A DNA stretch of 64,000 nucleotides from Bacillota bacterium (GCA_040757085.1 JBFLXJ010000023.1:1-64000), one strand, 5' to 3'; positions 25,943-34,218 are shown, counted from the stretch's first letter. The notes: generated from the letters alone by a model not told the origin. Translations and numbers: made by a program.

Positions 25943-28300
25943 CTAGAAGTTGAGCTCCTCGTCCTCGCGCTCTCGCTCTTCGTCTTCCTGCCGCCGGCGC
26001 AGCACATATCCGTACGCGAGCTGGTCGCCGATCTTGATTCGGCGAGTGAACGGATGTTCTTCATCCTGGCCCGGGGCCAGCAAACCGGCGTCGCGCCAAG
26101 CCGCCCGGACTGCGTTGAGGTTGTACCCCCGGTCTTTCAGCTCTAGTTCGAGCGCGCGCGGGATGAAGGCGATGCAGCCGTCAGCGAAGCCGCGCACGGT
26201 CCATTCCCACACGCCCAGCCAGCCCTCTGCCGGCTCGCGGGCAGCCGGGTCGCCGCCGTAGAACCTGTGACGGTTGGCCGCAGCCCAAGCCATGACATGG
26301 TCGTACGCCTCTTCGTGCTCGTGCCGCGGGGATTCGCTCCTCAGCGTGTCCGCCAGCGTGCCCTTTACCATGTCGAACAGCTCGTCGTCTCCGACCTCTT
26401 CCAGCCACGTGCCCCTGCCGGCCTCGCGGTGGAACACTTCCGCGGCGAGCGCGACGGCGGCGAAAGGGGCGATGTATCGGCCCGACAGGTCGTCGACCCT
26501 TCTCCGCCCGCCAATTGCGGTCCGCAGCCTCTCCGCCAGCTCCGCGTGCCGGGCCTTCAGGTCCGCCCACGGCATTCCGGCCACGGCCTGGACGAAGCGG
26601 GGCCCTGCGTGGCCGTAATGGCTGCCAACCAAAGCCCGCACCTGCTCCGCCGAGGAGGCGTCCGCGAAAGGCGGGGCCCAGATGTCCACCGCCCGGACTT
26701 GCAGGCCGCCCCGCCTGCACGCGGCGTGCAGGGGCACCTCGCCGGTCGAGACCGCCAGGAGCTGCCATGTCGCGGTGTGGCGCGAGCCGCGGGGCGCGCC
26801 GCGGAGCTTGCCCACCCCGTCGGCGACCATGTACGCCAGCTCGGCGATCTCTTTGCTCGCGCGTTTCTCGTCCAAGACCGCGGCCTCAAGGCCATCGAAG
26901 AAGGCGGGGAGGTGGCGGAGGAACCCGCACGTCTGCTCCCGCCCGACCCTCGTGCTGATCCAGCCCAGCAACAGCCTCGCCGCCCCGGGCAGGCCGACGC
27001 CCCCGGGGTAGCCCCAGCACGACGCGCCCAGCTGGGCGGCCGTGGTTTTGCCCCGGCTCGTCAGGTTGCACAGGTGGAGTATGACGCCGCCCAAGCCGAG
27101 CGGGGCGAAGAGGATCGACGCCAGCGAGGCGTATGTGGCGACCGCGGCGACCGGGTGCCCGGAGAAGGCGATCCGGAACGCGTCGAGCCACCCTTCCCAG
27201 GTCCCGCCCCGCTTCATCGCGTCCAGCAGCTGGGCCTCGCCCGGGCCCGGCGGGTCGACCGCGACGGCGGGGGCTGCGGCCCCAGGCGCGGCGATCACTT
27301 CTCTGCCCCAGACGAAGTAGACGGGATCGGGCGGCGGCCCGCCGCGCCAGCCGAGGGCCGACACCCCCCGCACGAGGGGGAGGCGCGTGTAGTTGGCCTG
27401 CTCAAAAGCGGTCAGGTAGCGGGCCAGCTCGCGGGCGATGTCGGAGCTTGCGACCAGGTCGGCCTCCCGGGCCAAGCGCGTGATGAGCTTCGAGTCCTGC
27501 ACGGTCTGGCGGTCGGTCACGACGGTCTGCCAGCCCGCCGCCGGGGTCCGCCGCCAAGCCAGCTCCACCTTGATCTCGGTCGTGTCCTCGTCCTTCATTC
27601 GCCGGGCAATGATGATCGGGCACGGGCTTACCGGGTACGAGACCGGCTCCCCCTGCCCCAAGGCCTCCCGCAGGATCACGCCCGCCCCGTCGATGTAGTA
27701 CCCGCGCGGCAGCACGAGGCCGTCGGGGCACGGGGCGTCGGGCAGGGCCGCCCGCACCAGGACGCGGCCCTGCTCGTCTACGCCGTCCCGCCCCGGGGCC
27801 TCCGCCGCCTCGGCCTCGGCGGCCCGGGCCTCCATGTTGCGGCGGGCGTCCTCGACCCACCGGCGGATGTCCGTCCTCGGCAGGCCCGTGCGCCGCGCCA
27901 AGGCTTGAATCAGGCGCGCCCGCGTGATTTCGTCCTGCTCCGCGATGCCGTTCAGGATCTCCTGCAGCCGCTCGGCCGGGGGGACTTCGTTCCGCGGCAG
28001 GGATTCGATCCGCTCGAGCAGCGCGTCCGGGCTCGGGGCGGCTTCGGCCAGGCGGCCCGCGGCGGCCTCCAGCCCCCGCACGACCTCCTCGACGCCGACC
28101 CCGAATCGGGCGGCGACTTCCGCCGCCAGCCGGTCCCTGGCCGCCCCGCGCTCCCCTTCCCCCAGCCCCTCCAAGACGCGGGCGAGCTGGGCGAGCGTCG
28201 TGTTCCAGAGCGTCCCGCGGGGAGGCGAGCCTTCAGGAACCCGCGCCAGCCGGGCGAGGAAGTCCTTGACCTTGTCGGCGCTGTCGGGTAAAATAAGCAC
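25943..28300 (-). CDS. DUF927-type helicase/primase-like protein
   Basis: A 785-aa protein. Residues up to about 190 are helical and charged (ITRARLIQALARRTGLPRTD). The middle and C-terminal part match the DUF927 family, a P-loop ATPase group linked to replicative helicases of mobile elements: VSALGWRGGPPPDPVYFVWG, then a phosphate-binding loop CNLTSRGKTTAAQL (near residue 415), then FFDGLEAAVLDEKRASKE as a Walker-B-like acidic region. The last 150 residues include a winged-helix-like segment and an acidic tail (EEREREDEELNF). I choose the GTG at 28300 because AAGGAGG lies 10 bp upstream. It probably unwinds the adjacent GTTCCCGG origin. It is the likely replication protein of the element. 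Confidence 0.85.
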   Translation of the reverse strand: MLILPDSADKVKDFLARLARVPEGSPPRGTLWNTTLAQLARVLEGLGEGERGAARDRLAAEVAARFGVGVEEVVRGLEAAAGRLAEAAPSPDALLERIESLPRNEVPPAERLQEILNGIAEQDEITRARLIQALARRTGLPRTDIRRWVEDARRNMEARAAEAEAAEAPGRDGVDEQGRVLVRAALPDAPCPDGLVLPRGYYIDGAGVILREALGQGEPVSYPVSPCPIIIARRMKDEDTTEIKVELAWRRTPAAGWQTVVTDRQTVQDSKLITRLAREADLVASSDIARELARYLTAFEQANYTRLPLVRGVSALGWRGGPPPDPVYFVWGREVIAAPGAAAPAVAVDPPGPGEAQLLDAMKRGGTWEGWLDAFRIAFSGHPVAAVATYASLASILFAPLGLGGVILHLCNLTSRGKTTAAQLGASCWGYPGGVGLPGAARLLLGWISTRVGREQTCGFLRHLPAFFDGLEAAVLDEKRASKEIAELAYMVADGVGKLRGAPRGSRHTATWQLLAVSTGEVPLHAACRRGGLQVRAVDIWAPPFADASSAEQVRALVGSHYGHAGPRFVQAVAGMPWADLKARHAELAERLRTAIGGRRRVDDLSGRYIAPFAAVALAAEVFHREAGRGTWLEEVGDDELFDMVKGTLADTLRSESPRHEHEEAYDHVMAWAAANRHRFYGGDPAAREPAEGWLGVWEWTVRGFADGCIAFIPRALELELKDRGYNLNAVRAAWRDAGLLAPGQDEEHPFTRRIKIGDQLAYGYVLRRRQEDEEREREDEELNF

Positions 28301-28444
28301 GGCTGTCAGCCTCCTTTTTTGCCCGGAGCCGCCAGCCGCGCCAAAGCCAGCCGGCCCGGGCACTAAGTTTTCTCTCGGCATTTTTGTCGACGCGATTGTT
28401 GCTCGTGTCCCGCGCCCCAGTCAAACGATCAGCCGATCGCGGGT

Positions 28445-28696
28445 TCAGGCGGGCCGCGTCCACCATCGGCCGGCCCGCCACCCGCAGCTGGCCCAAGCGT
28501 CCCGGTGTGCTTGCTGCGCCAGCAACGCGCCGCTGTCGAACTCCAAGCCCAGCAGCCTCCGGATTTCCTCGCCTTTCCACCATCTGCCGGTCAGCTGTTT
28601 GAGTAGCCCCCGGGCCGCCCGCGTCCCCTTCCGCCGCGCGAGGTCGCGCAACCGGGCGATTTGTTCGCGACTCAGGCTTGCCTTTTCCGCCGCCAC
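28445..28696 (-). CDS. Small basic helical protein of the element
   Basis: An 83-aa protein read from a GTG at 28696 with AAGGGGGGCGAG upstream. It is rich in Arg and Ala (EKASLSREQIARLRDLARRK, then GLLKQLTGRWWKGEEIRRLL) and would form two or three helices. It has no known motif. The longer upstream frame is Lys/Arg low-complexity and not supported. It sits 144 bp upstream of the DUF927 gene on the same strand and could be an accessory replication or regulatory protein. Confidence 0.5.
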   Translation of the reverse strand: MAAEKASLSREQIARLRDLARRKGTRAARGLLKQLTGRWWKGEEIRRLLGLEFDSGALLAQQAHRDAWASCGWRAGRWWTRPA

Positions 28697-29004
28697 GCGC
28701 TCGCCCCCCTTGCTCGGATTGCTGTGTCGGGGGCAAAGATGCCCCCGTGTATGTGCGGCGATGTCTGGGCCGTCTTCCCGCGCCGATCTTGTTCGTGTTC
28801 GCTTGTCAATCCCCCGCGGCGCAAAGCGAAAGCCCGCCGCGAGGCGACGAGAAGCGGGATGCAACCAGCTTGATCCCTTTTTCGCCTTTTGGCGGGCTTT
28901 TTGTTCTTTTTTCGCTTTTGGTTTGCTTGTCGGGCTTTTGCCTTTTTGCTTCCGCTTCCCTCCTTCCCGCCAATCAAATCTGCGGGAAGGGGATCTGCGC
29001 AATC
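28697..29004 (-). other. Lys/Arg-biased non-coding stretch
   Basis: About 310 bp between two small element genes. All minus-strand frames read as Lys/Arg low-complexity and none has a good start. It is T-rich on the plus strand (near TTTTTCGCCTTTTGG at 28878), so promoters for the two downstream small genes may lie here. Confidence 0.35.
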
Positions 29005-29199
29005 TTATTCTAAACGGCCGGCGGCCGGCTTGTCAAACAGCAGGTAGTGCTTGAGGACGGACACGCGGAGCAGCTCCTTGCCGCCGGCCGCGCCGCCGTA
29101 CAGCCTCCGCGCCAGCCGCGTGCGGTCCGTCTCCCCCTCCGCGAGGAGCCGCGCGAGCCGCGCCGTCTTCTTGACGATACTCTTTGCCACAACCCTCAC
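29005..29199 (-). CDS. Small hypothetical protein at right end of element
   Basis: A 64-aa basic protein starting at a GTG with GGAGGTGGGGG directly upstream, a strong ribosome binding site that supports it. The sequence is helical (KSIVKKTARLARLLAEGETD, then LLRVSVLKHYLLFDKP). ETDRTRLARRLYG may be part of a small helix-turn-helix, but I cannot assign a family. It is the first gene of the long minus-strand series of the element and lies about 190 bp from the right arm-type sites, a position often held by regulators. Confidence 0.55.
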   Translation of the reverse strand: MRVVAKSIVKKTARLARLLAEGETDRTRLARRLYGGAAGGKELLRVSVLKHYLLFDKPAAGRLE

Positions 29200-29390
29200 C
29201 CCCCACCTCCAAGAATTGACCCCGGCGGGAAGGCCGGGGGCCGTGTTCGTATCGTATCCTGTCGGGGCGGCGGTGCGCCTACCCCCCGTCGTTCATGGAC
29301 TGTTACCCGATTCGGGTAACTGCTTTCGGGTAACTGCTCACTTCCGAAAACGCCTAAGATCTGCCCTTCCAGGCAGCTCCGCGCCTCGCC

Positions 29391-29421
29391 TTTGCTAACC
29401 GTTTGCTAACGCCCTGCTAAC
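29391..29421 (+). repeat. Right arm-type integrase sites (probable)
   Basis: TTTGCTAACC then GTTTGCTAAC then GCCCTGCTAAC: three related sites spaced about 10-11 bp apart, 130-160 bp inside attR. They match the pair at 17494-17515. Confidence 0.65.
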
Positions 29422-29550
29422 GAACCCATCTGGACCCGTTGGGACTCAAGGCTTTCCGCCCGCACTGTTCTGGACTTCCACTTCCTGGGGAGCCCCGCCC
29501 GGCCCTTGCGCGTCAAGCGTTTTCGCTTTCTCCCCGGGTTTCCGCGCGGT

Positions 29551-29596
29551 ATTCGTAATGCGTAGGTTGTGGGTTCGATTCCCTCCACCGGCTCCA
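29551..29596 (+). repeat. attR: tRNA-Thr(CGU) 3'-half repeat
   Basis: The second copy of the 46-bp core. It differs from attL at three positions, all in the variable region. It again lacks the tRNA 5' half and ends in the encoded CCA. Confidence 0.88.
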
Positions 29597-29761
29597 AACT
29601 TTCCAGGAATGGCAAGGGTTTTGAGATGGATGCCCTTGCCGTTCCCGCTTGAGGCCGGGTTATAGTCGCAATTTGGTGACCGAGTTCATGCGCCGCTTGT
29701 GCCGGATTCCGATCAGTGCGGGCTATGTGACGATCCGTGCGGGCAGAGGAGAGAGCTGGCA

Positions 29762-30694
29762 GTGCAGCATCTTGGGTGTAACTGGGACAACCTCGCCACC
29801 ACCGTGCGGGAGGTGGCGGCGCGCCTGGAGGGCAACCTGTCGGTGCGGGTTGCCGACCCGCTGGTGGAAGGCGCCTGGGGATGGCGGGCCGAGGAGAGGT
29901 GCCCCTCGGCCAGCGTGATCAAGATCCTCATCGCCTGGGAAGCCTACCGCCAGGCGGAGGCGGGGATGCTTGGGCTGGACGAAAGCGCCCGGGTTCCCCC
30001 GGACGGAGTGGTGGGCGGTACGGGAGTGCTCCACCTGCTCTCCCCGGGCGTCTCGCTGGCGTGGCGCGACCTGGTCGCCCTCATGCTGGCCGTGAGCGAC
30101 AACACTGCCACCAACCTGCTCATCGACCGCCTCGGTTTTGACGCCATCAACGCGACCGCCCGGGCCCTGGGCCTCGCCCAGACGGTGCTCCAGCGCAAGA
30201 TGATGGACTTCGGGGCCCGCGCCGCCGGGCGGGATAACTTCATGAGCGCGACCGACGCCGCCCGCCTGCTCGGGCTGCTCGCCCGTGGGGCACAGGGTGC
30301 GCCCAACGGAGCTCCCCGTGACCGCCGGGGCGAGGGCACGGCTGCCGCGCGGGCCGCGGCAGACCGCCGCGGTGAAGGCACGGCTGCCGCACGGGCTGCC
30401 GGAAACCGGCAGATATCGGCGGCATCATGCAGGGAGTTACTGGCCGTACTGGAAAAACAGCAGTTCAACCACAAGCTTCCGTCGCTGCTGCCCGGGGTGA
30501 GGTGCGCCCACAAGACGGGGGAGCTGCCCGGACTGGAGCACGACGCTGGCGTAGTCTACCTTGCCGACGGTCGTCCGCTGGTGGTAGCCGTATTCACCTG
30601 GGATCTCAAACGGAACTCCGACGGCGTGCGCGCCATCGCCGAGGTAGCACGCGCCGCTTACGAAGCCTGCACTGCCCCCACCTGCTGCGGCTGA
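29762..30694 (+). CDS. Class A beta-lactamase-fold serine hydrolase
   Basis: A 310-aa serine hydrolase of the beta-lactamase 2 (PF13354-like) group. The S-x-x-K nucleophile motif is in SASVIKILIAWEAYR (about residue 53), the SDN motif in AVSDNTATNLLIDRL (about 113) and the KTG motif in CAHKTGELPGLEHDAG (about 257). The Glu of the ExxLN loop that true class A beta-lactamases use for deacylation is not visible; this region reads LQRKMMDFGARAAGRDNF. It is therefore probably not a resistance enzyme and may act on cell-wall peptides. An in-frame 42-bp tandem duplication adds an Arg/Ala-rich loop. GTG 29762 is chosen because of AGAGGAGAGAG upstream; GTG 29699 is possible. No signal peptide is apparent. 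Confidence 0.82.
   Translation: MQHLGCNWDNLATTVREVAARLEGNLSVRVADPLVEGAWGWRAEERCPSASVIKILIAWEAYRQAEAGMLGLDESARVPPDGVVGGTGVLHLLSPGVSLAWRDLVALMLAVSDNTATNLLIDRLGFDAINATARALGLAQTVLQRKMMDFGARAAGRDNFMSATDAARLLGLLARGAQGAPNGAPRDRRGEGTAAARAAADRRGEGTAAARAAGNRQISAASCRELLAVLEKQQFNHKLPSLLPGVRCAHKTGELPGLEHDAGVVYLADGRPLVVAVFTWDLKRNSDGVRAIAEVARAAYEACTAPTCCG
30320..30403 (+). repeat. 42-bp tandem duplication inside the serine hydrolase
   Basis: Two adjacent units (30320-30361 and 30362-30403) code for DRRGEGTAAARAAA and DRRGEGTAAARAAG. Few bases differ between units, so the duplication is recent. It keeps the frame. Confidence 0.8.
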
Positions 30695-31283
30695 CCACGC
30701 CTGCATCCCCCACGCTGGCTGCGATTAGTGACGACACACCGGCTAGGAAGGGTGGCCACGTCCGCGCCGCGTGCAGCGGCTAAGGTGGGTGGCCAGGTCC
30801 GCACGGCTATGGTGGCTGCGACGCCTGCACCACCCGCACCGGGGCACCTGTACCGCCAGCCCGCCCGGGTGACAGGTCATCCACACGCGCGGAAATTTCG
30901 GCGGTCCAGCCCAAACCGACCGGCGATTTTTTCGCCAGGGGGAGCCTGCCAGGGTCTTTCGGCACAGATGCGCAACCCTGGGCGGGTTTTTGACCCGGAT
31001 GCAACATCCGCCCCGGGTGTTCGGGCACCTCCGGTGACGGATGCCGAGCCAAGGGTCGAGAGGTTTGGACATAAGATCCGTATGGCCAAATTATGTTACA
31101 CAGTTGACGCACTCGCCGCGCTCGGCCGTCATCTCCCTGGACATTTTTTCGTCAGTCGCCTGGCCGGGAAGTGCCGAAGAAATGACCAGAACCACATAAG
31201 CCGGGTCGGATGGGGACCGGCCGCCGGAGCGCGCCGTCCGGAGCCACGCGCGGCGGGTCCACCCGTGCCGTGCACGCGCCGGG
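30695..31283 (+). other. Intergenic region between convergent genes
   Basis: About 590 bp between the serine hydrolase gene and the minus-strand racemase gene. No protein is convincing. Short T-runs (near 30927 and 31144) follow GC-rich segments and could belong to terminators, but I cannot fold a clean hairpin by eye. Confidence 0.35.
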
Positions 31284-31928
31284 TCAGCGCCTGCCGACCA
31301 GGGCGGCCACCGCCACGGCACCTCCGGCATCTACGGGGTCGACCACCTGCACCCCCAGGCGCTCGCGCAGCCGGGCAGCCATCCCCACGGTAGCGTAACC
31401 CGTGCAGGCCAGGAGCACCGCGTCCGCGCCGCTCGTCCGCACCAGGCGCTCCGCCGCCTGCAGGGCTGCCCTCTGCCCGGCCTCGCCGAGCAGGTCGGTG
31501 GCGTCCCTGACCCCTTCCGGAGCTGCTTCCCCCACCAGCCGGGGACCCAGGATGGCACGCACGGGACCCGGTGTGGCTTCCGTCAGGTTGAGGACTCCGA
31601 CGCGCTCCCCAAGGGCAAGGGCCACGCCCGCCGCTGCCGAGCCCGCTCCCACGACCGGTATCCGCACCAGAGAGCGGGCCTCCCGCACGGCCGGATCGGC
31701 CGCGCAGCTGATGAAGATGGCCCCCACGCCCTCGTCGGCCAGCCTCCTGACCGCCTCCAGGATCTTCGGTACCGCCTGGCGCTCGGTCTCTTCGTCGTAG
31801 ATACCGCGGGGCTGGTCGGGAATGCACACCGTACGCGTGGGCACCCCGTACCTGGCCTCGATCTGCCTGCCATGGGCAGCCAGCACGTCCGCATCCTCGG
31901 TGGTCAGCACGCGCACAATGCCAATCAT
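31284..31928 (-). CDS. Asp/Glu/hydantoin racemase-family protein
   Basis: A 214-aa cytosolic protein of the aspartate/glutamate racemase superfamily, which moves a proton at C-alpha with two cysteines. Both are visible: Cys in AIFISCAADPAV (about residue 84) and Cys in AVLLACTGYATVG (about residue 180). The length fits the hydantoin racemase and Asp/Glu racemase subgroup. The ATG at 31928 is chosen because GAGGTGGTGAGGGA precedes it; the longer frame is not supported. It is divergent from an acetamidase/formamidase-like gene, which suggests a role in amino acid or amide catabolism. The substrate cannot be read from the sequence. Confidence 0.85.
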   Translation of the reverse strand: MIGIVRVLTTEDADVLAAHGRQIEARYGVPTRTVCIPDQPRGIYDEETERQAVPKILEAVRRLADEGVGAIFISCAADPAVREARSLVRIPVVGAGSAAAGVALALGERVGVLNLTEATPGPVRAILGPRLVGEAAPEGVRDATDLLGEAGQRAALQAAERLVRTSGADAVLLACTGYATVGMAARLRERLGVQVVDPVDAGGAVAVAALVGRR

Positions 31929-32208
31929 TCCCTCACCACCTCTCGGCCCTATTATACTGCGCTGGCGCACCGTGCCTTCGGCCAACCCGCACCAGAACCG
32001 ACGCCGCTACCCGTGTGCTCCGCGCCAACCGACAGCCGCTCAAGGGAAAGGGGACGACATCGCTGGCAGGCAGGGGAACCAGTACCACCAGGATACCGGC
32101 CCGCCCTCGGGGAATTCTTCCACCAGGGCATTTTCTACTTCGTCGCGGCCCGTACGTTGCGGCGTTGCTGGATGGCCCAGAACAGCGTTTCCGAGGAGGC
32201 AAAGCAAC

Positions 32209-33096
32209 ATGAAGATCATCAGGGATGATCAGGTAGTATACGCTCTGTCCCCGGAGAACCCGCCGGTTGCCGTAGCCGAACCGGGGGAAGAAGTGGTCTT
32301 CGAAACCAAAGACTGCTTCTCCAACCAGATCCGGTCGGAGAAGGACCTCTTCGCCAGCGTGAACTGGGCCACCATCAACCCGGCCACCGGTCCCCTGGCG
32401 GTCAAGGGAGCGGAACCAGGGGATGTCCTCGTGGTGGACGTTCTCCGCATCGAGATAGCCTCTCAGGGTGTGATGGTCGCGGTACCGGGACTGGGTGCCC
32501 TTGGCCACCTCATCTCCGAGCCCGAGACGAAGGTGATACCCATACGGGAGGGCAAGGCCCTCTTCAACGAGACGGTGGCTTTCCCCGTCAAGCCCATGAT
32601 CGGGGTCATAGGCACTGCTCCAGAGAAAGAGGTACCCTGCGGGACGCCGGGTCCCCACGGCGGCAACATGGACACCAGACTCATAACTGAGGGAGCCAGG
32701 CTGTACCTGCCGGTTTTCGTCCCCGGAGCCAACCTGTGCCTGGGCGACCTGCACGCTGTGATGGGGGACGGCGAGGTGGTCGTCTGCGGAGTGGAGATCC
32801 CGGGGAGAGTCACCGTGAGAGTGGATGTCCGCAAAGCCAGGCGACTTGACTCCCCCATGCTGGAAACCTCCGATGCCTGGTACACGATCGCCTCGGCCAA
32901 AGACCTCGATGAGGCGGCACAGATGGCCCTTGAGCACATGCTGGCGTTCGTGCGAGAAAGGACGGGACTTTCCCTGAACCACGCCGGCATGCTCCTCAGT
33001 ATTGCGGCACACCTGGAGATCAGCCAGGTGGTCGATCCCCTGAAGACCGTGCGCATGCGGCTGCCCAAGTCTGTCGGATACAACTTCGAGGTGTGA
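32209..33096 (+). CDS. Acetamidase/formamidase family protein
   Basis: A 295-aa amidase that would hydrolyse short-chain amides to ammonia and an acid. The family is recognised from the early block VVFETKDCFSNQI, the NPATGPLAVKGAEPGDVLVV segment, the central PCGTPGPHGGNMDTR followed by LYLPVFVPGANLCLGDLHA, and the C-terminal NHAGMLLSIAAHLEISQVVD. The length is normal. The ATG at 32209 has GAGGAGGCAAAG 8 bp upstream. Downstream is a DUF1028 gene on the same strand and upstream is a divergent racemase, which together look like a small amide or peptide catabolism group. Confidence 0.92.
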   Translation: MKIIRDDQVVYALSPENPPVAVAEPGEEVVFETKDCFSNQIRSEKDLFASVNWATINPATGPLAVKGAEPGDVLVVDVLRIEIASQGVMVAVPGLGALGHLISEPETKVIPIREGKALFNETVAFPVKPMIGVIGTAPEKEVPCGTPGPHGGNMDTRLITEGARLYLPVFVPGANLCLGDLHAVMGDGEVVVCGVEIPGRVTVRVDVRKARRLDSPMLETSDAWYTIASAKDLDEAAQMALEHMLAFVRERTGLSLNHAGMLLSIAAHLEISQVVDPLKTVRMRLPKSVGYNFEV

Positions 33097-33303
33097 GGGG
33101 TCGGGGTGGACGCAGTAGGTGTGTAGAGCGTTGCCAGAGAGCGGTCGGACCGGAACCGGAAGGCGGCGGCAGCGAGGCGTTCGAGGGGCGCTTTGGGCAT
33201 GTCCTCGTGCTGCTGGTGCTGAACTTGCCAGGGGACGGGCTGAGGGACGCACTTGATCCCCGCTTGCGCAGCATTCGGGTCTGAGCGGGAGGGAGGAACT
33301 ACC

Positions 33304-34218
33304 GTGCGCAGGACGAGAACTTATGCGGGGACCTTTTCCATCGTAGCCTGCGATCTGGAGGCAGGCGAATGGGGTGGCGCGGTCGCCTCCAAGTTCCTGG
33401 CGGCAGGCGCGCTGGTACTGTACGCCCGAGCCGGGGTGGGTGCGGTGGCTACGCAGTCCTTCGTCAACACCAGCTACGGACCGCGCGGGCTGGATCTGAT
33501 GGCCGCAGGGGCCAGCGCCCACGACGCGCTGCGCATCCTGACCGAAGGCGACGATCAGCGCTACCTGCGGCAGGCCGGCATGGTGGACAGCCAGGGCCGA
33601 AGCGCCACGTTCACCGGGGAACGGTGCTTCCCCTGGGCTGGGGGTATCACCGGTGACGGGTTCGCCTGCCAGGGCAACATCCTGGTGGGGGAGGAGGTAG
33701 TACAGGCCATGGCGGAGGCGTTCCGGAGCACGGCCGGACCCTTGTCGCGACGTCTGCTTGCTGCCCTGCGCGCTGGAGATCTGGCGGGCGGGGACCGCCG
33801 CGGGCGACAATCAGCCGCATTGCTGGTGATGCGTGCCGGTGGCGGATACGGCGGCATGAGCGACAGGTATATCGACCTGCGCATCGACGACCACCCGGAT
33901 CCCGTCGCTGAGCTGGCCCGGCTGCTGGACCTGCACGAGCTTTACTTCCTGCCTCCGGAGCCGGACGATATCCTGCCGGCAGATGCAGAGCTCACCAGAC
34001 AAATCCAGGATGGTCTCAGGCACCTTGGGTACTGGCAGGGTCCTTCGGATGGGGTTTGGTCGCCCGATCTGGAAAAAGCGTTCTTTGAGTACGCGGGAAC
34101 CGAGAACCTGGAAGAGAGAATCCACCCTGGCCCACAGGTGGATCGCAAGGTCATCGAATACATGCGCGCCCACTTGCGCCGATTGGGCGCCCGGCGGGAT
34201 GCAAACCCGGTCGCGTAA
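33304..34218 (+). CDS. DUF1028 protein with peptidoglycan-binding-like C-terminus
   Basis: A 304-aa protein. Residues 1-205 match DUF1028, an Ntn-hydrolase-like family of unknown substrate: TFSIVACDLEAGEWGGAVAS, then GVGAVATQSFVNTSYGPRGL, then FACQGNILVGEEVVQAM and GGYGGMSDRYIDLRIDDHPD. Residues 220-290 resemble a putative peptidoglycan-binding domain appended in part of this family (LTRQIQDGLRHLGYWQGPSD). The GTG at 33304 follows GGGAGGGAGGAACTACC and gives the usual N-terminus near RTYAGTFSIVA. It probably acts in breakdown of amides or peptides with the upstream amidase. Confidence 0.88.
   Translation: MRRTRTYAGTFSIVACDLEAGEWGGAVASKFLAAGALVLYARAGVGAVATQSFVNTSYGPRGLDLMAAGASAHDALRILTEGDDQRYLRQAGMVDSQGRSATFTGERCFPWAGGITGDGFACQGNILVGEEVVQAMAEAFRSTAGPLSRRLLAALRAGDLAGGDRRGRQSAALLVMRAGGGYGGMSDRYIDLRIDDHPDPVAELARLLDLHELYFLPPEPDDILPADAELTRQIQDGLRHLGYWQGPSDGVWSPDLEKAFFEYAGTENLEERIHPGPQVDRKVIEYMRAHLRRLGARRDANPVA

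Larger units (their letters stand above)
17384..29596. mobile_element. 12.2-kb integrated mobilizable element at tRNA-Thr
   Basis: Bounded by 46-bp direct repeats of a tRNA-Thr(CGU) 3' half. A tyrosine integrase and excisionase sit at the left end, with matching TTTGCTAACC-type sites just inside both ends. Inside are a lytic transglycosylase, a Replic_Relax protein, an HU-like protein, a DUF927 helicase-like protein and several unknowns, all on the minus strand. It has replication and mobilisation genes but no visible conjugation ATPase or pilus genes. It is therefore best described as a mobilizable or satellite-like integrative element rather than a complete ICE. Confidence 0.88.

Noticed and set aside
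26267-28291. 674-aa plus-strand open frame
   Set aside because: Antisense shadow of the DUF927 gene; typical of high-GC DNA and without motifs.
29551-29596. Intact tRNA-Thr gene
   Set aside because: Same as the left copy: the 5' half is missing.
29762-30694. Antibiotic-resistance beta-lactamase
   Set aside because: The deacylating Glu region is not visible, so a resistance claim is not supported.
31933-33810. 625-aa minus-strand open frame
   Set aside because: Antisense to the acetamidase and DUF1028 genes; no motif or start signal.
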